DNA of 64,000 nt, taken from positions 3,100,001 to 3,164,000 of the forward strand of contig NZ_CP029145.1 of assembly GCF_003149515.1 (NCBI RefSeq). Direction: 5' to 3'. This document shows, in pieces, positions 8,875 to 17,535 of this stretch (within the stretch, counting starts at the first letter, position 1; every line of letters begins with the position of its first letter). The notes below the pieces were generated by a model, which was not told where the DNA came from, ran no database searches, and worked only from the letters and a program-made list of their open reading frames with translations. Both the position numbers and the translations under genes were made by a program. Source of the DNA: Hymenobacter nivis (lineage in GTDB: Bacteria > Bacteroidota > Bacteroidia > Cytophagales > Hymenobacteraceae).

Positions 8875-10122
8875 TCAGTCGTGAAGCGCCAGCTCGGGCG
8901 TTTCCAAATGGTCTTTCATATCCGACACCACTACCTCGTCGCCGGCTTGCAGGCCGCTGGTTATCTGCACGTAATCGAAGTTGCTATCGCCGAAGCGCAC
9001 CACTTTCCGCAGGGCCTTGCCGCCGCGCACCACGAACACTGCCTGCTCCTGCCCGCCCTGGTAGAAGGGTCCGTTTTTAATGCGCAGCACGTGCGGGTGG
9101 GCCCGGGTGATGACGAACACGTCGGCGCGCAGGTTGGCGCGTAGGGCGGGGGCGTGGTCGTTGGCCAGCTGGGCGTAGAAGGTCACCACGCCCTTGTCCA
9201 CGGCCGGGCTGATGCTGGCCACGGTGCCGCGCAGGTCGGTGCCGTTGGCGCGCACCACCACGGGGTCGCCGGGGTGCAGCTGGCCCGCATAAGCGTCTGA
9301 CAGCGTGGCCCGCACCCGGAAGCGGCTGAGGTCGGCCACCCGGGCCAGGGGCTCGCCGGCGGGCACGGCGGCCCCCAGGTTGTCGTTCACCCAGGTCAGC
9401 ACGCCTGGCTGGGGACTGCTGATATCAGCCTGCCGCAGCTTGCCGGCCAGCTCGGCAATGCTGCGCTGCTGCATCGAGACGGTGTAGCCCAGCTCGCGCA
9501 CGTCGGCGGCGCTGGCCCGGCGCTGGTTGGCGAGCTGGCGGGCCAGGCGGTCGGCTTCGAGGCGGGCTACGGCCAGGTTCAGCTCGGCCTGGCGCACAGC
9601 CTCGGCCGTGCCGCCGCCAATTTCCAGCAGGTGCTGCTCGTCGCGCAGCGTCGATTGCAAGCTGCTGACCTTCACGGCTTGCGAGGCCGCCTGGGCCCCC
9701 AGGTCGTTGAGGTGGCCTTCGAGGGCCAGGCGCAGCTGGTCGTTCTTGTTCTGGTTGCGCAGCTGCTCATCGTCGAGCTTGGCCAGGGCCCCCTGGGCGG
9801 CCTCCTTGTCGAGTTCCAGAATGGTCTGGCCGGGCAGCACCTGGGCCCCCACGGCCACCGCCACCCGCCGGATGGTGCTGGCTATTGGGCTGGAAATCAC
9901 CGCCTCGTGGGCCGGAATGATGGTGCCGGCCGCGGTGAGGGCCGCTTCCACGTCGCCGATTTCCACGCGGGCCGTCAGCACGTCGGCGCGGCGCAGGCTG
10001 GGCTGCAAGGCCTTGCGCAGGCCCCACCAGCCAGCCACGGCCAGCGCCAGGGCCCCCAGGCCCAGCAGCCACTGGCGGCGGCGGCGGTTCGTTTGAACGG
10101 ATGGGGCGAGGGCTCTGTCCAT
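8875..10122 (-). CDS. HlyD/MacA-like periplasmic adaptor of ABC exporter
   Basis: A 415-residue membrane-fusion protein linking the inner-membrane ABC permeases to the TolC-like duct. It has an arginine-rich N-terminus, one membrane anchor (about 18-38), a biotinyl-lipoyl half-motif (VGAQVLPGQTILELD), a long coiled-coil hairpin (about 115-240), the second lipoyl half (ISSPQPGVLTWVNDNLGAAV) and beta-barrel and membrane-proximal domains to the end. No lipobox is seen, so it is anchored by its helix. It is the first gene after the -24/-12 promoter at 10159-10174 and is probably the promoter-proximal gene of the exporter operon. Confidence 0.92.
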   Translation of the reverse strand: MDRALAPSVQTNRRRRQWLLGLGALALAVAGWWGLRKALQPSLRRADVLTARVEIGDVEAALTAAGTIIPAHEAVISSPIASTIRRVAVAVGAQVLPGQTILELDKEAAQGALAKLDDEQLRNQNKNDQLRLALEGHLNDLGAQAASQAVKVSSLQSTLRDEQHLLEIGGGTAEAVRQAELNLAVARLEADRLARQLANQRRASAADVRELGYTVSMQQRSIAELAGKLRQADISSPQPGVLTWVNDNLGAAVPAGEPLARVADLSRFRVRATLSDAYAGQLHPGDPVVVRANGTDLRGTVASISPAVDKGVVTFYAQLANDHAPALRANLRADVFVITRAHPHVLRIKNGPFYQGGQEQAVFVVRGGKALRKVVRFGDSNFDYVQITSGLQAGDEVVVSDMKDHLETPELALHD

Positions 10123-10158
10123 TTTCGGGCACTGTAGGGATTGGTTCTACCCTACTTT

Positions 10159-10174
10159 GCCAAGCCGCGTGCCA
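10159..10174 (-). promoter_or_regulatory. Sigma-54 (-24/-12) promoter candidate
   Basis: Read on the minus strand this is TGGCACGCGGCTTGGC. The -24 box TGGCAC is perfect, spacing is correct, and the -12 box is TTGG against the consensus TTGC. The predicted transcript start near 10147 lies about 25 bases before the adaptor gene. With an NtrC-type activator in the same cluster, this is the probable target promoter. Confidence 0.65.
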
Positions 10175-10239
10175 AATTTATAATCAATTGTATTTTAGCA
10201 ATTTGTGATTAAAATCGTAAAAAATCAAGCTGTAAAAAC

Positions 10240-10262
10240 TGTCCGTTTTCGGACACCTGTCC
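10240..10262. promoter_or_regulatory. Candidate enhancer (upstream activator sequence) for the sigma-54 activator
   Basis: Overlapping inverted repeats: TGTCCG-TTTT-CGGACA (10240-10255) and GGACA-CC-TGTCC (10251-10262). They lie about 100 bp upstream of the predicted transcript start, the classic distance for a dimeric NtrC-family activator. Direct binding is inferred. Confidence 0.5.
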
Positions 10263-10416
10263 ATTGGTGGATGGCTGGTGGGGCCCTCATCTGGGGAGCC
10301 TCACCCCCAGCCCCTCTCCAAAAGAGAGGGATGCGTTCAATTTGCTTATTCGAGAACTGGCTCCTAGCTGACGACTGGCGGGGCACCGCCAGCACAACCA
10401 GTTCCCAAAATCGGCC

Positions 10417-10424
10417 TACTTTCG
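10417..10424 (+). promoter_or_regulatory. -7 element, TACTTTCG, of the exported protein gene
   Basis: Matches the Bacteroidota -7 pattern TAnnTTTG at seven of eight positions and ends only four bases before the ATG at 10429, implying a leaderless or nearly leaderless mRNA. Confidence 0.5.
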
Positions 10425-10428
10425 CCCC

Positions 10429-11007
10429 ATGACCCTTCGCCTCCCCCTACTCCTGCTTGCTACTTTCCTCCTAAGCGCGGCCCCCACACCGCGGCAACTG
10501 GTGGTGCCGGGCCGCAGCCTGGGGCAAGTGCAGCTGGGCCTGGCCCCGGCCGCCGCCCACCTGCCCACCACCCCGCCCAACAGCAGCGACGGGGCCATGG
10601 GCAAGGCCTGGGTTTCGTGGTACGGGCCCCGTCCAGCCCATGGGGCCCCCACCGAGCTGGACGTGTACACGGCCACACCGCCCGGCGGCGACGGCAGCCA
10701 CCGCTCGGTACAAGTGGTGCGGGCCACGTCGCCCTACTTCCAACTGGCCAATGGGTTGCACACGGGCTCGAACCTGCGCAGCATCCGGGCAGCCTACGGA
10801 GCCCTGCCGCTAGCCACCACCTACAGCGTGCCCGGCGGCGTGCGCTACCTCTACGACGCGGGGGCCAAGGGCATTGCCTTCGAAACCAATGGCAAAGCCC
10901 CCGACAGCAAGTGCACCGCCCTCATCGTGCACCTGCCCAAGCTGGCCGCGAAGAGGTTCTACATCTCCATGGGCCAGTACCTGCACAACCGCACCAAGCC
11001 GCGTTAG
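10429..11007 (+). CDS. Hypothetical exported protein
   Basis: A 192-residue protein I do not recognise. Residues 1-18 are a signal peptide (leucine-rich core, cleavage near SAAP). The mature part has no obvious domain; segments such as VVPGRSLGQVQLGL and NLRSIRAAYGALP resemble the small beta-rich periplasmic proteins that many Bacteroidota carry in lineage-specific families. Codon use and GGGCCC content match the neighbours, so the gene is native. It stands alone, divergent from the exporter operon and convergent with feoB, with a family A repeat at its 3' end. Confidence 0.75.
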   Translation: MTLRLPLLLLATFLLSAAPTPRQLVVPGRSLGQVQLGLAPAAAHLPTTPPNSSDGAMGKAWVSWYGPRPAHGAPTELDVYTATPPGGDGSHRSVQVVRATSPYFQLANGLHTGSNLRSIRAAYGALPLATTYSVPGGVRYLYDAGAKGIAFETNGKAPDSKCTALIVHLPKLAAKRFYISMGQYLHNRTKPR

Positions 11008-11051
11008 GGGCCCTATGATTCTCTACACACAAGCTCTATTTGTTACTATAA

Positions 11052-11147
11052 GGCCGTCATGCTGAGCGCAGTCGAAGCATCTCTCCCGCGTAAGTGATTA
11101 TTTACTTACGCGGGAGAGATGCTTCGACTGCGCTCAGCATGACGGCC
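11052..11147. repeat. Family A paired hairpin repeat (near-perfect inverted pair)
   Basis: A 96-bp, almost perfect inverted repeat: the left arm starts GGCCGTCATGCTGAGCGCAG, the right arm ends GCATGACGGCC, and CGCGTAAGTG faces TACTTACGCG around the centre. It sits between the convergent exported-protein gene and feoB and could terminate both. Confidence 0.92.
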
Positions 11148-11189
11148 CTCCGGTGGCCAACCCAACTGCACGAAGCCGCGCCAAAGCCC

Positions 11190-13355
11190 CTAGCTGCCCC
11201 AGATTTGCCAGACGAATACCGAAGCGGCGTAGGCCAGGCCGGTCATGTACACGAGCTGGGCGGCGGGCCAGCGCCAGCTCTTGGTTTCGCGGTAGGTCAC
11301 GGCCAGCGTGCTCATGCACTGCATGGCGAAGACGTAGAATACGAGCAGCGAAAACGCCCGCGCCGGGGTGAAGAATGGCTGGCCGTTGAGGTCTTTTTCG
11401 GCCCGCAGCTTTTCCTGCACGGTACTCATATCGGCGTCCTGGCCCACGCTGTAGATGGTGCTCATGGTGCCCACGAACACCTCGCGGGCGGCGAAAGAGG
11501 TGAGCAGCGCGATGCCGATTTTCCAGTCGAAGCCCAGTGGGCGGATGGCTGGCTCCAGGGCGTGGCCGAACGAGCCGGCGTAGGAGGTTTCGAGGCGGGC
11601 CGAGGCCACCTGGCGGCCTAGCTCGGCGGGCGTCCAGCGGTGGATGGCGGCCTCGCGGCGGACCTGGGCCTCGGCCACGTCCTGGCGCTGGCCGGGGCCG
11701 TAGCTGGCCAGGCCCCACAGCAGTACCGAGATGGCCACAATCACCTGGCCTGCCTGCCACACAAAGGCCTGCACTTTTTGGTAGATGGTGAGGGCCACGT
11801 TCTTCCAGCGCGGCCACTTGTACACCGGGAATTCCATGATAAAGTAGCTCCGCTCGCGGGCCTTTAGCAGCACTTTCAGGAGCCACGCCGAGCCCAGGGC
11901 CGAGAACAGCCCGAGCAGGTACAGGCCCATCAGCACCACGCCGCGCAGGTTGAAAAAACCCACGCTCTCGTCGGGCACCACCAGCGCCACCAGCACCGTG
12001 AACACCGGAATGCGCGCCGAGCACGACATCAGCGGCGTCACGAAAATGGTAATCATGCGGTCCTTCCAGCTCTCAATCGTGCGGGCCCCCATGATGGCCG
12101 GCACGGCGCAGGCCAGGCCCGAAATCAGCGGCACCACGCTCTTACCGCTCAGCCCAAAGGGCCGCATCAGCTTATCCATGAGGAAGGTAACCCGGGCCAT
12201 GTAGCCCGTTTCCTCCAGCACCGCCAGGAAGGCGAAGAGCAAAGCAATTTGGGGAATGAAGATGAGCACGCCGCCCAGGCCGGCCAGCACGCCCTCCGTC
12301 AGCAGGCGCGTGAGGGGCCCCGGGGGCAGCGTGCTTTGCAGCCAGCCGCTCAGGGCCCCGATGCCCTGGTCAATCAGGTCCATCGGGTACTGCGCCCAGG
12401 CAAAAATGGCCTGGAACAGCAAGAACAAAACGGCCAGAAAAATCAGGTAGCCGAACACCCGGTGCGTCAGCACCCGATCGATGCGGTTGCTGACGGGCTC
12501 GCGCTGCTCGGTGCGCGTCACCGTCACGGTTTCGAGCAGAATCTCGTTGATGCGGGCGTAGCGCCCAATGGTTTCGCTGGCCTGCTGGGCCGTGCCGTCA
12601 AAGGCGTATTCCTGCACCAGACCCTGCACATAGGCGCGGTCCTCGGCGCTGAGGAAGGCCAGGTACTCAGCCTGCTGGGCATAGTGCAGCGCCAGGTAGT
12701 CGCTGTGCAGTTGGAAGTGGGCGCGCAGCCGGTGCACCAGCGGCTGCACCGCCGAATCGGGCTGCCAGAAGCGCACGGGCGGGGCGGCCAGGCGCTCGGC
12801 CATTACAATTTTGAGGGCTGCTACGCCGCTGCCGCTGCGCGCGTTCATGGGCACCACGGGCACGCCCAGCTCGGCCGCCAGGGCCCCCAGGTCGATGTGC
12901 ACGCCGTGGCGCTCGGCCACGTCGGTCATGTTAAGAGCTAAAATAGCGGGCAAGCCCAGATCGGCCAACTGGCTGAACAGCAACAGGCTGCGGCGTAGGT
13001 TACTGGCATCCACCGTCACCACTACAAAGTCGGGGTAGCTGGTGGAGGACGGGTCGTAGAGCAGGTCGGTGATGACGCGCTCGTCGAGGCTTTTGGGGTA
13101 GAGCGAGTAGGTGCCGGGCAGGTCCACAATCTCGGCGCGGCGGGCGGGCGTAAGCTGCGCCCAGCCGCTTTTGCGGTCCACGGTCACGCCGGGGAAATTG
13201 CCCACCTTCTGGTTGAGGCCGGTGAGCTGGTTGAAGAGCGAGGTTTTACCGGAGTTGGGGTTGCCAATGAGGGCGATGCGCATGGGCCGCGCCAACGCTT
13301 CCGGGGCCCCGGGGCCCGCGGCCGGCGCCGCCGCAATGGTCCGAGCATCCGCCAT
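11190..13355 (-). CDS. feoB: Ferrous iron transport protein B
   Basis: The inner-membrane GTPase-coupled Fe(II) transporter, 721 residues. The N-terminal G domain shows G1 GNPNSGKTS, the G2/FeoB motif VGNFPGVTVDRKSG, G3 DLPGTYSL and G4 NMTD. A helical GDI-like region (about 190-290) follows, then the FeoB core with two Gate-type repeats and about eight helices (EETGYMARVTFLMDK, GLACAVPAIMGART, PLMSCSARIPVF). It lies 11 bp downstream of feoA in one operon. A -7 element precedes feoA; I could not identify a clear Fur box by eye. Confidence 0.96.
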   Translation of the reverse strand: MADARTIAAAPAAGPGAPEALARPMRIALIGNPNSGKTSLFNQLTGLNQKVGNFPGVTVDRKSGWAQLTPARRAEIVDLPGTYSLYPKSLDERVITDLLYDPSSTSYPDFVVVTVDASNLRRSLLLFSQLADLGLPAILALNMTDVAERHGVHIDLGALAAELGVPVVPMNARSGSGVAALKIVMAERLAAPPVRFWQPDSAVQPLVHRLRAHFQLHSDYLALHYAQQAEYLAFLSAEDRAYVQGLVQEYAFDGTAQQASETIGRYARINEILLETVTVTRTEQREPVSNRIDRVLTHRVFGYLIFLAVLFLLFQAIFAWAQYPMDLIDQGIGALSGWLQSTLPPGPLTRLLTEGVLAGLGGVLIFIPQIALLFAFLAVLEETGYMARVTFLMDKLMRPFGLSGKSVVPLISGLACAVPAIMGARTIESWKDRMITIFVTPLMSCSARIPVFTVLVALVVPDESVGFFNLRGVVLMGLYLLGLFSALGSAWLLKVLLKARERSYFIMEFPVYKWPRWKNVALTIYQKVQAFVWQAGQVIVAISVLLWGLASYGPGQRQDVAEAQVRREAAIHRWTPAELGRQVASARLETSYAGSFGHALEPAIRPLGFDWKIGIALLTSFAAREVFVGTMSTIYSVGQDADMSTVQEKLRAEKDLNGQPFFTPARAFSLLVFYVFAMQCMSTLAVTYRETKSWRWPAAQLVYMTGLAYAASVFVWQIWGS

Positions 13356-13366
13356 CCCGTTGGTAA

Positions 13367-13642
13367 TTAGTCCTTAAGCAGAATGGTGGCCGCCTCGCTG
13401 CCGCGCAGTGAAAGCGTGTACTCCTCGTCGCCGAGTACCAGCATCAGCGGGTCGCCGAAGGGGGCGCGGCCGCTCAGGCGCACCGTCACGCCGGGCACGC
13501 AGCCCATGTCGAGCAGGCGCAGGGCCATCACGGGGTCTCCGAGGCAGCAAATGGTGCCGGTCTCGCCCACGCGCAAGTCGCGGGCCGTGCGCCGGGAAGC
13601 AGGGACGGGGGAAGGAGCAGCCACAGCGGAGGTATACGGCAT
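13367..13642 (-). CDS. feoA: Ferrous iron transport protein A
   Basis: A 91-residue SH3-like protein required for FeoB activity. The FeoA core (about 20-91) contains LRVGETGTICCLGD, LRLLDMGCVPGVTVRL and the C-terminal LSLRGSEAATILL, as usual for the family. The start at 13642 is preferred over one at 13666 because a good -7 promoter element lies at 13664-13671. It is co-transcribed with feoB 11 bp downstream. Confidence 0.93.
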   Translation of the reverse strand: MPYTSAVAAPSPVPASRRTARDLRVGETGTICCLGDPVMALRLLDMGCVPGVTVRLSGRAPFGDPLMLVLGDEEYTLSLRGSEAATILLKD

Positions 13643-13663
13643 TCTATTTAGAAAGGGTTTAAA

Positions 13664-13671
13664 CAAAGGTA
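13664..13671 (-). promoter_or_regulatory. -7 promoter element of feoAB
   Basis: Reads TACCTTTG on the minus strand, an exact TAnnTTTG match, 21 bases before the chosen feoA start. Confidence 0.6.
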
Positions 13672-13838
13672 CGCCACTGCTGCCAATCGCGGGGCCCCTA
13701 AACGGGGGCGTTACCGCTCCCCCCCAGGCATCCGGGCGAAAACCAATGACACGAAATCCTGCGTAATTGTTTAAGACAATTTTTTTTCCAATATCTTTCC
13801 GTCTGAATTTGCAGTATTTACCGCTGAACTATCTAATC

Positions 13839-14744
13839 ATGTTAAGACGCTTACTTTTTATTGCATTATGCGGTGTTGTGCTACCCGCCTATACTTACGC
13901 ACAGTCCGGACAAGTGCTACTTAAGGGCACCATCGTGGACGCGGTTACCAAGGAGCCTCTGCCCTTCACGTCCATCGGGCTGAAGGACGAGCAAGTGGGG
14001 GCCCTTAGCAACGAGCACGGCCAGTTTGTGGTGCCCGCGCCCACCAAAAACGCACAGGACACGTTGCTCATCATGGCCCTGGGCTACCTGCGCAAAACCG
14101 TGCTCGTGAAGCGCGGCGCCGCCCTCGACAACCTCACCATTGAGGTGCCCAAGCAGGCCGTGGCCCTGAAAGAGGTGACGGTGAAGGCCGGCAAAATAAA
14201 AAATGCTGCCCTGGGGGCTCGCACCAAAAACCCCGGCGAGGGCATGATTCAGGGCCAGGCGGGCTCGCAGTACGCCTTTTTTGTGAAGAACGACAAGCAG
14301 AAAAAGCTGGGGGCCGTGCGCACCGTGTCGTTCTACATTGGCGAAAATGGCTTCCCCCGCGAGCCCTTCCGGGTGCGGATTTACAAGGCCGATGGCAACT
14401 ACAACGCCCCCAACACCGACCTGCTCACGGAAAACGTGGTGGTGTCGGCCCCCCAGGGCGGCCAGTGGTACACCGTGGACCTGACGCCCTACAACGTGGT
14501 GGCGCCCGACGAAGGGTTCTTTGTAGCCATGGAATGGGTAGTGAGCGGCGACAAGTTCTTCACCACCAACTTTATGGACGACTACACGCCCTACGGCCAG
14601 ATCATGAAGCCCACGTTTGAATTCAAGGAGAGCCGCACCTGGACCTACAGCATCGGCAAGGGCTGGAACCTGATGACGCTGGCCAACGGCACCGGCCAGC
14701 GCTACAACGCCATGATCAAGGCCGACGTGGACATGATTAAGTAA
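13839..14744 (+). CDS. CarboxypepD_reg-like domain protein (tandem paralogue 1)
   Basis: A 301-residue exported protein. The start at 13839 gives a typical signal peptide (residues 1-21, ending TYAQ). Residues about 25-110 form a carboxypeptidase-D regulatory-like beta-sandwich (VLLKGTIVDAVTKEPLPFTS), the fold found at the N-terminus of SusC/TonB-dependent proteins, but there is no plug or barrel after it. The remaining 190 residues form a second beta-rich domain (SFYIGENGFPREPFRVRIYK, FVAMEWVVSGDKFFTTNF) shared almost word for word with the next gene. Function unknown; surface or periplasmic location is likely. The pair arose by tandem duplication. Confidence 0.85.
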   Translation: MLRRLLFIALCGVVLPAYTYAQSGQVLLKGTIVDAVTKEPLPFTSIGLKDEQVGALSNEHGQFVVPAPTKNAQDTLLIMALGYLRKTVLVKRGAALDNLTIEVPKQAVALKEVTVKAGKIKNAALGARTKNPGEGMIQGQAGSQYAFFVKNDKQKKLGAVRTVSFYIGENGFPREPFRVRIYKADGNYNAPNTDLLTENVVVSAPQGGQWYTVDLTPYNVVAPDEGFFVAMEWVVSGDKFFTTNFMDDYTPYGQIMKPTFEFKESRTWTYSIGKGWNLMTLANGTGQRYNAMIKADVDMIK

Positions 14745-14844
14745 CCACCAGTAAGCCAAGCTATCCGCCCGCCTATTTTATTTTTTGGGGCCCCGCCCCC
14801 GCGGGGCGCGCCATTCGTCGTTATCCGTTATACATCCCGCTTCC

Positions 14845-15741
14845 ATGCTGAAGAAACTACTTTTTCTCCTATTGAGCGCCGGCCTGCTGCCGGGCCTGGC
14901 CCGCGCCCAGGAGGGTCGCATCACCGGCCGCGTGGTGAACCAGGCCACCAAAGACCCTGTGGCGTTTGCTTCCATCAGCCTGCGCGACGAGGGCACCGGG
15001 GCCCTCACCAACGAGTACGGCTACTTCCAGCTGGCCATGCCCGAGCGCAGCCTCGACGACTCCATCGTGGTGGTGGCGCTGGGCTTCCGGCGCACGGCCA
15101 TCCGCGTGAAGCGCGGGGCCAACATGGAAGACCTCATCATCGAGCTGCCCAAGCAGAGCGTGCGGCTGGCCGAGGTAACGGTGAAGGCCGCCCAAATGAA
15201 GCCCGCTATGCTGGGGGCCCGCACCACGTCGCCCGGCCTGGGCATGATCCAGGGCCTGCCCGGCTCGCAGTACGCGGCCCTGATGAAGAACGACAAGCAA
15301 AAAAAATTCGGCTACATCCGCTCCGTGTCGTTCTACATCGGCGAAAACGGCTTCCCGCGCGAGCCCTTTCGCGTGCGCCTCTACCGGGCCGACGGCAACT
15401 ACAACGCCCCGAACTCGGACTTGCTCCTCGACAACGTGGTAGTATCGGCGGCCCGCGGCGGTGGGTGGTTTGATGTGGACCTGACGTCGTATAACATCCC
15501 GGCCCCCGACGAAGGATTTTACGTGGCGATGGAGTGGATCGTGAGCGGCGACAAGTTCTACACCACCAACTTCATGGACAACTACACGCCCTACGGCCAG
15601 ATCCTGCGCCCCACCTTCGAGTTCAAGGACAGCCGCACCTGGCTCTACGCCATCGGCCGCGGCTGGAGCCTGATTACGCTGGCCAACGGCGCCTCGCGCT
15701 ACAACGCCATGATCCGGGCCGAAGTGGACGCCACCAAGTAG
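14845..15741 (+). CDS. CarboxypepD_reg-like domain protein (tandem paralogue 2)
   Basis: A 298-residue paralogue of the previous gene, same architecture: signal peptide ending ARAQ, beta-sandwich with RITGRVVNQATKDPVAFASI, and the conserved second domain (VSFYIGENGFPREPFRVRLY, YVAMEWIVSGDKFYTTNFMD). Long segments are identical between the two, while the N-terminal 100 residues have diverged more. The gap of about 100 bp has no clear terminator, so the two may share a transcript. A family A repeat and a strong terminator follow. No function is assigned. Confidence 0.85.
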   Translation: MLKKLLFLLLSAGLLPGLARAQEGRITGRVVNQATKDPVAFASISLRDEGTGALTNEYGYFQLAMPERSLDDSIVVVALGFRRTAIRVKRGANMEDLIIELPKQSVRLAEVTVKAAQMKPAMLGARTTSPGLGMIQGLPGSQYAALMKNDKQKKFGYIRSVSFYIGENGFPREPFRVRLYRADGNYNAPNSDLLLDNVVVSAARGGGWFDVDLTSYNIPAPDEGFYVAMEWIVSGDKFYTTNFMDNYTPYGQILRPTFEFKDSRTWLYAIGRGWSLITLANGASRYNAMIRAEVDATK

Positions 15742-15784
15742 GGCCCCGGCAGGCACGGAATTCTTGAATTGATAAAACTATGGA

Positions 15785-15881
15785 ACGGTCATGCTGAACG
15801 CAGTGAAGCATCTTTACTGCGTCGTTGCCCGATTAAATTACTCAGCGGGAAAGATGCTTCACTGCATTCAGCATGACGGTC
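15785..15881. repeat. Family A paired hairpin repeat (diverged)
   Basis: Arms CGGTCATGCTGAACGCAGTG and CATTCAGCATGACGG flank a loop containing the TCTTTACTGCG and AGCGGGAAAGATG blocks. It has more mismatches than the 11052 copy, so it is older. Confidence 0.8.
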
Positions 15882-15948
15882 TTTTAGCCTTTTCTTAATT
15901 CGGGAATAAGTCTGCGCTTTATACCTGGCCAGCGCTGGCCAACTACCA

Positions 15949-15990
15949 TAAAAAATCCCCCGGCAACGTGCGTTGCCGGGGGATTTTTTG
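15949..15990. terminator. Bidirectional intrinsic terminator
   Basis: The stem CCCCCGGCAACG/CGTTGCCGGGGG is flanked by A6 and T6 tracts, between the convergent CarboxypepD_reg-like and hydrolase genes. Confidence 0.92.
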
Positions 15991-16005
15991 CTACCTCTGG
16001 GGGCC

Positions 16006-17448
16006 CTATTTTTTGGCGGGGCCCCGCTCAGTAATCCAGGCGCGGATGGTTTCTTCGGCCAGGGGCGAGAACGTGGGCTTGGGCTGGCCGGCCACCACGG
16101 GCCACTGCCCCGGCTCGGGCTGGAACAGGTGGTTGACGCCGGGCAGTTTCTTTACCATGAGGCTTTTGTTGGCCTTGAGGCCTTTTTCCAGGGCCGCCAG
16201 GTTGGCGTCGGCGCCCACGAAGCCATCGGCCGTGCCGTTGAGCAGCAGCACGGGGCAGGCTACAAACTTGAGGTTGGCGGCGGGGTCAAACTCCAGAAAG
16301 TAGCGGTAGCGGGCGGTGGTCATTTCGGCGGCGCGGCGCTGGGCGGTGGCGGCATCGGTGGGGCTGTCGCTTTGGCGCAGCAGGTTGGTTACCATTATCC
16401 GGGCCAGGTCGTTGTCGGGCGTGCGGCCGATGACGTCGAACACAGCTTGCTGGCGCTTGGCAATGGCGGCCAGCTCCGCATTGTCGGTGCCGAGCTGCCG
16501 TAGCGTAGTGCTTTGCTGCTGAAGTACCAGCTCGCGGCCGGGCAGGCCGGCGGCGGCCAGCGCCACCACGAAGGCCGGCGGCAGCGGCTGGGCCGCCGCC
16601 AGCAGGGCCACGTTGCCGCCCTCGCCGTGGCCGATAAGGCCGAGCCGGGACGAGTCGGCTTCGTGCCGGGTACGCAAAAAGCTGAGGCCGGCCTGCGCGT
16701 CGCTCACCAGCTCGGCAACGGTAGGCCCAGGCCCGGGGGCCCCGCCCTGGCCCATGCCGCGGTTGTCGAAACGCAGCACGGCCACCCCGCGCCGGGTCAG
16801 GTAGTCGGCCAGCTGGCCCAGCGGGGCGTAGCCGTCCACGGCGCCGTTGCGGTCCTGCACGCCAGCGTCGCTCACCAGTACCACGGCAGGGAAGGGCCCC
16901 GGGCCCGCCGGCACCGTGAAGGTGCCGGCCAGGTTTGGCGCCGCGGCCCCGCCACCAAACGCCACGTTTTCTTCGCGGTAAGGCGGAGTGAGACGCGTGG
17001 AGGCGGCGGCCACCGGCACGGCCGAGTGCACCAGCGCCATGGCCACCTTAAAGCCGGGCTGCTGCCAGGTACCCACCAGCTGCTGGCCCCCGGCCGCCAG
17101 CACGCCCACGAAGCGGCTGCCCGCGGCCGGCGCGTAGAATTGTACCGTATCGTGGCTTTGCGTCACTTGCACTTCCAAGTGGCTCACCTTCTGAAGGGGC
17201 ACGTCGAGGGTGCCAAAGTAGTCGCTGCTGGTGAGCTTGAGGAACCGGAAAATAACCTCCAGCGAACCACCGGGCACTTTCAGGGGGCCTTTCCAGAAGC
17301 CATCGAGGGCCCCGGGCACGGCAGCGGGCCGCACGGGGCCCCCGGCGCCCGGCGCACTGGACTGGGCGCTGGCCGGACGAGCCGCCAATAACAGCAGGCC
17401 CCAAACGGCCAATCCGGCCGGCTTAAATTGTATTCTGCGAGTAAACAT
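16006..17448 (-). CDS. Exported alpha/beta-hydrolase-fold protein lacking the nucleophile Ser
   Basis: A 480-residue exported protein. Residues 1-28 are a signal peptide (ending PASAQ), about 45-150 are an N-terminal beta-rich domain seen in secreted hydrolases of this type, and about 165-475 an alpha/beta-hydrolase domain (PFPAVVLVSDAG, VAVLRFDNRGMGQG). The nucleophile elbow, normally GHSEGG here, reads GHGEGG, so the catalytic Ser is Gly (codon GGC). The acid candidate (NGTADGF) and the His (PGVNHLF) remain. Either it is a catalytically dead binding protein or another residue is used. It is followed by a terminator shared with the opposite strand; no operon partner. Confidence 0.85.
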   Translation of the reverse strand: MFTRRIQFKPAGLAVWGLLLLAARPASAQSSAPGAGGPVRPAAVPGALDGFWKGPLKVPGGSLEVIFRFLKLTSSDYFGTLDVPLQKVSHLEVQVTQSHDTVQFYAPAAGSRFVGVLAAGGQQLVGTWQQPGFKVAMALVHSAVPVAAASTRLTPPYREENVAFGGGAAAPNLAGTFTVPAGPGPFPAVVLVSDAGVQDRNGAVDGYAPLGQLADYLTRRGVAVLRFDNRGMGQGGAPGPGPTVAELVSDAQAGLSFLRTRHEADSSRLGLIGHGEGGNVALLAAAQPLPPAFVVALAAAGLPGRELVLQQQSTTLRQLGTDNAELAAIAKRQQAVFDVIGRTPDNDLARIMVTNLLRQSDSPTDAATAQRRAAEMTTARYRYFLEFDPAANLKFVACPVLLLNGTADGFVGADANLAALEKGLKANKSLMVKKLPGVNHLFQPEPGQWPVVAGQPKPTFSPLAEETIRAWITERGPAKK

Positions 17449-17535
17449 TCCGCAAAATAACTACACCGGCGGACATTTTGAAAGGACGCGATTGAACTAT
17501 GTTTATACGCTGGTACTTAACCAATTTCCTAAAGC

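Noticed and set aside
10305..10335. CCTCACCCCCAGCCCCTCTCC followed by AAAAGAGAGGG, which looks like a hairpin or terminator
   Set aside because: It resembles a common intergenic repeat fragment and has no gene ending before it; too weak to call as a terminator.
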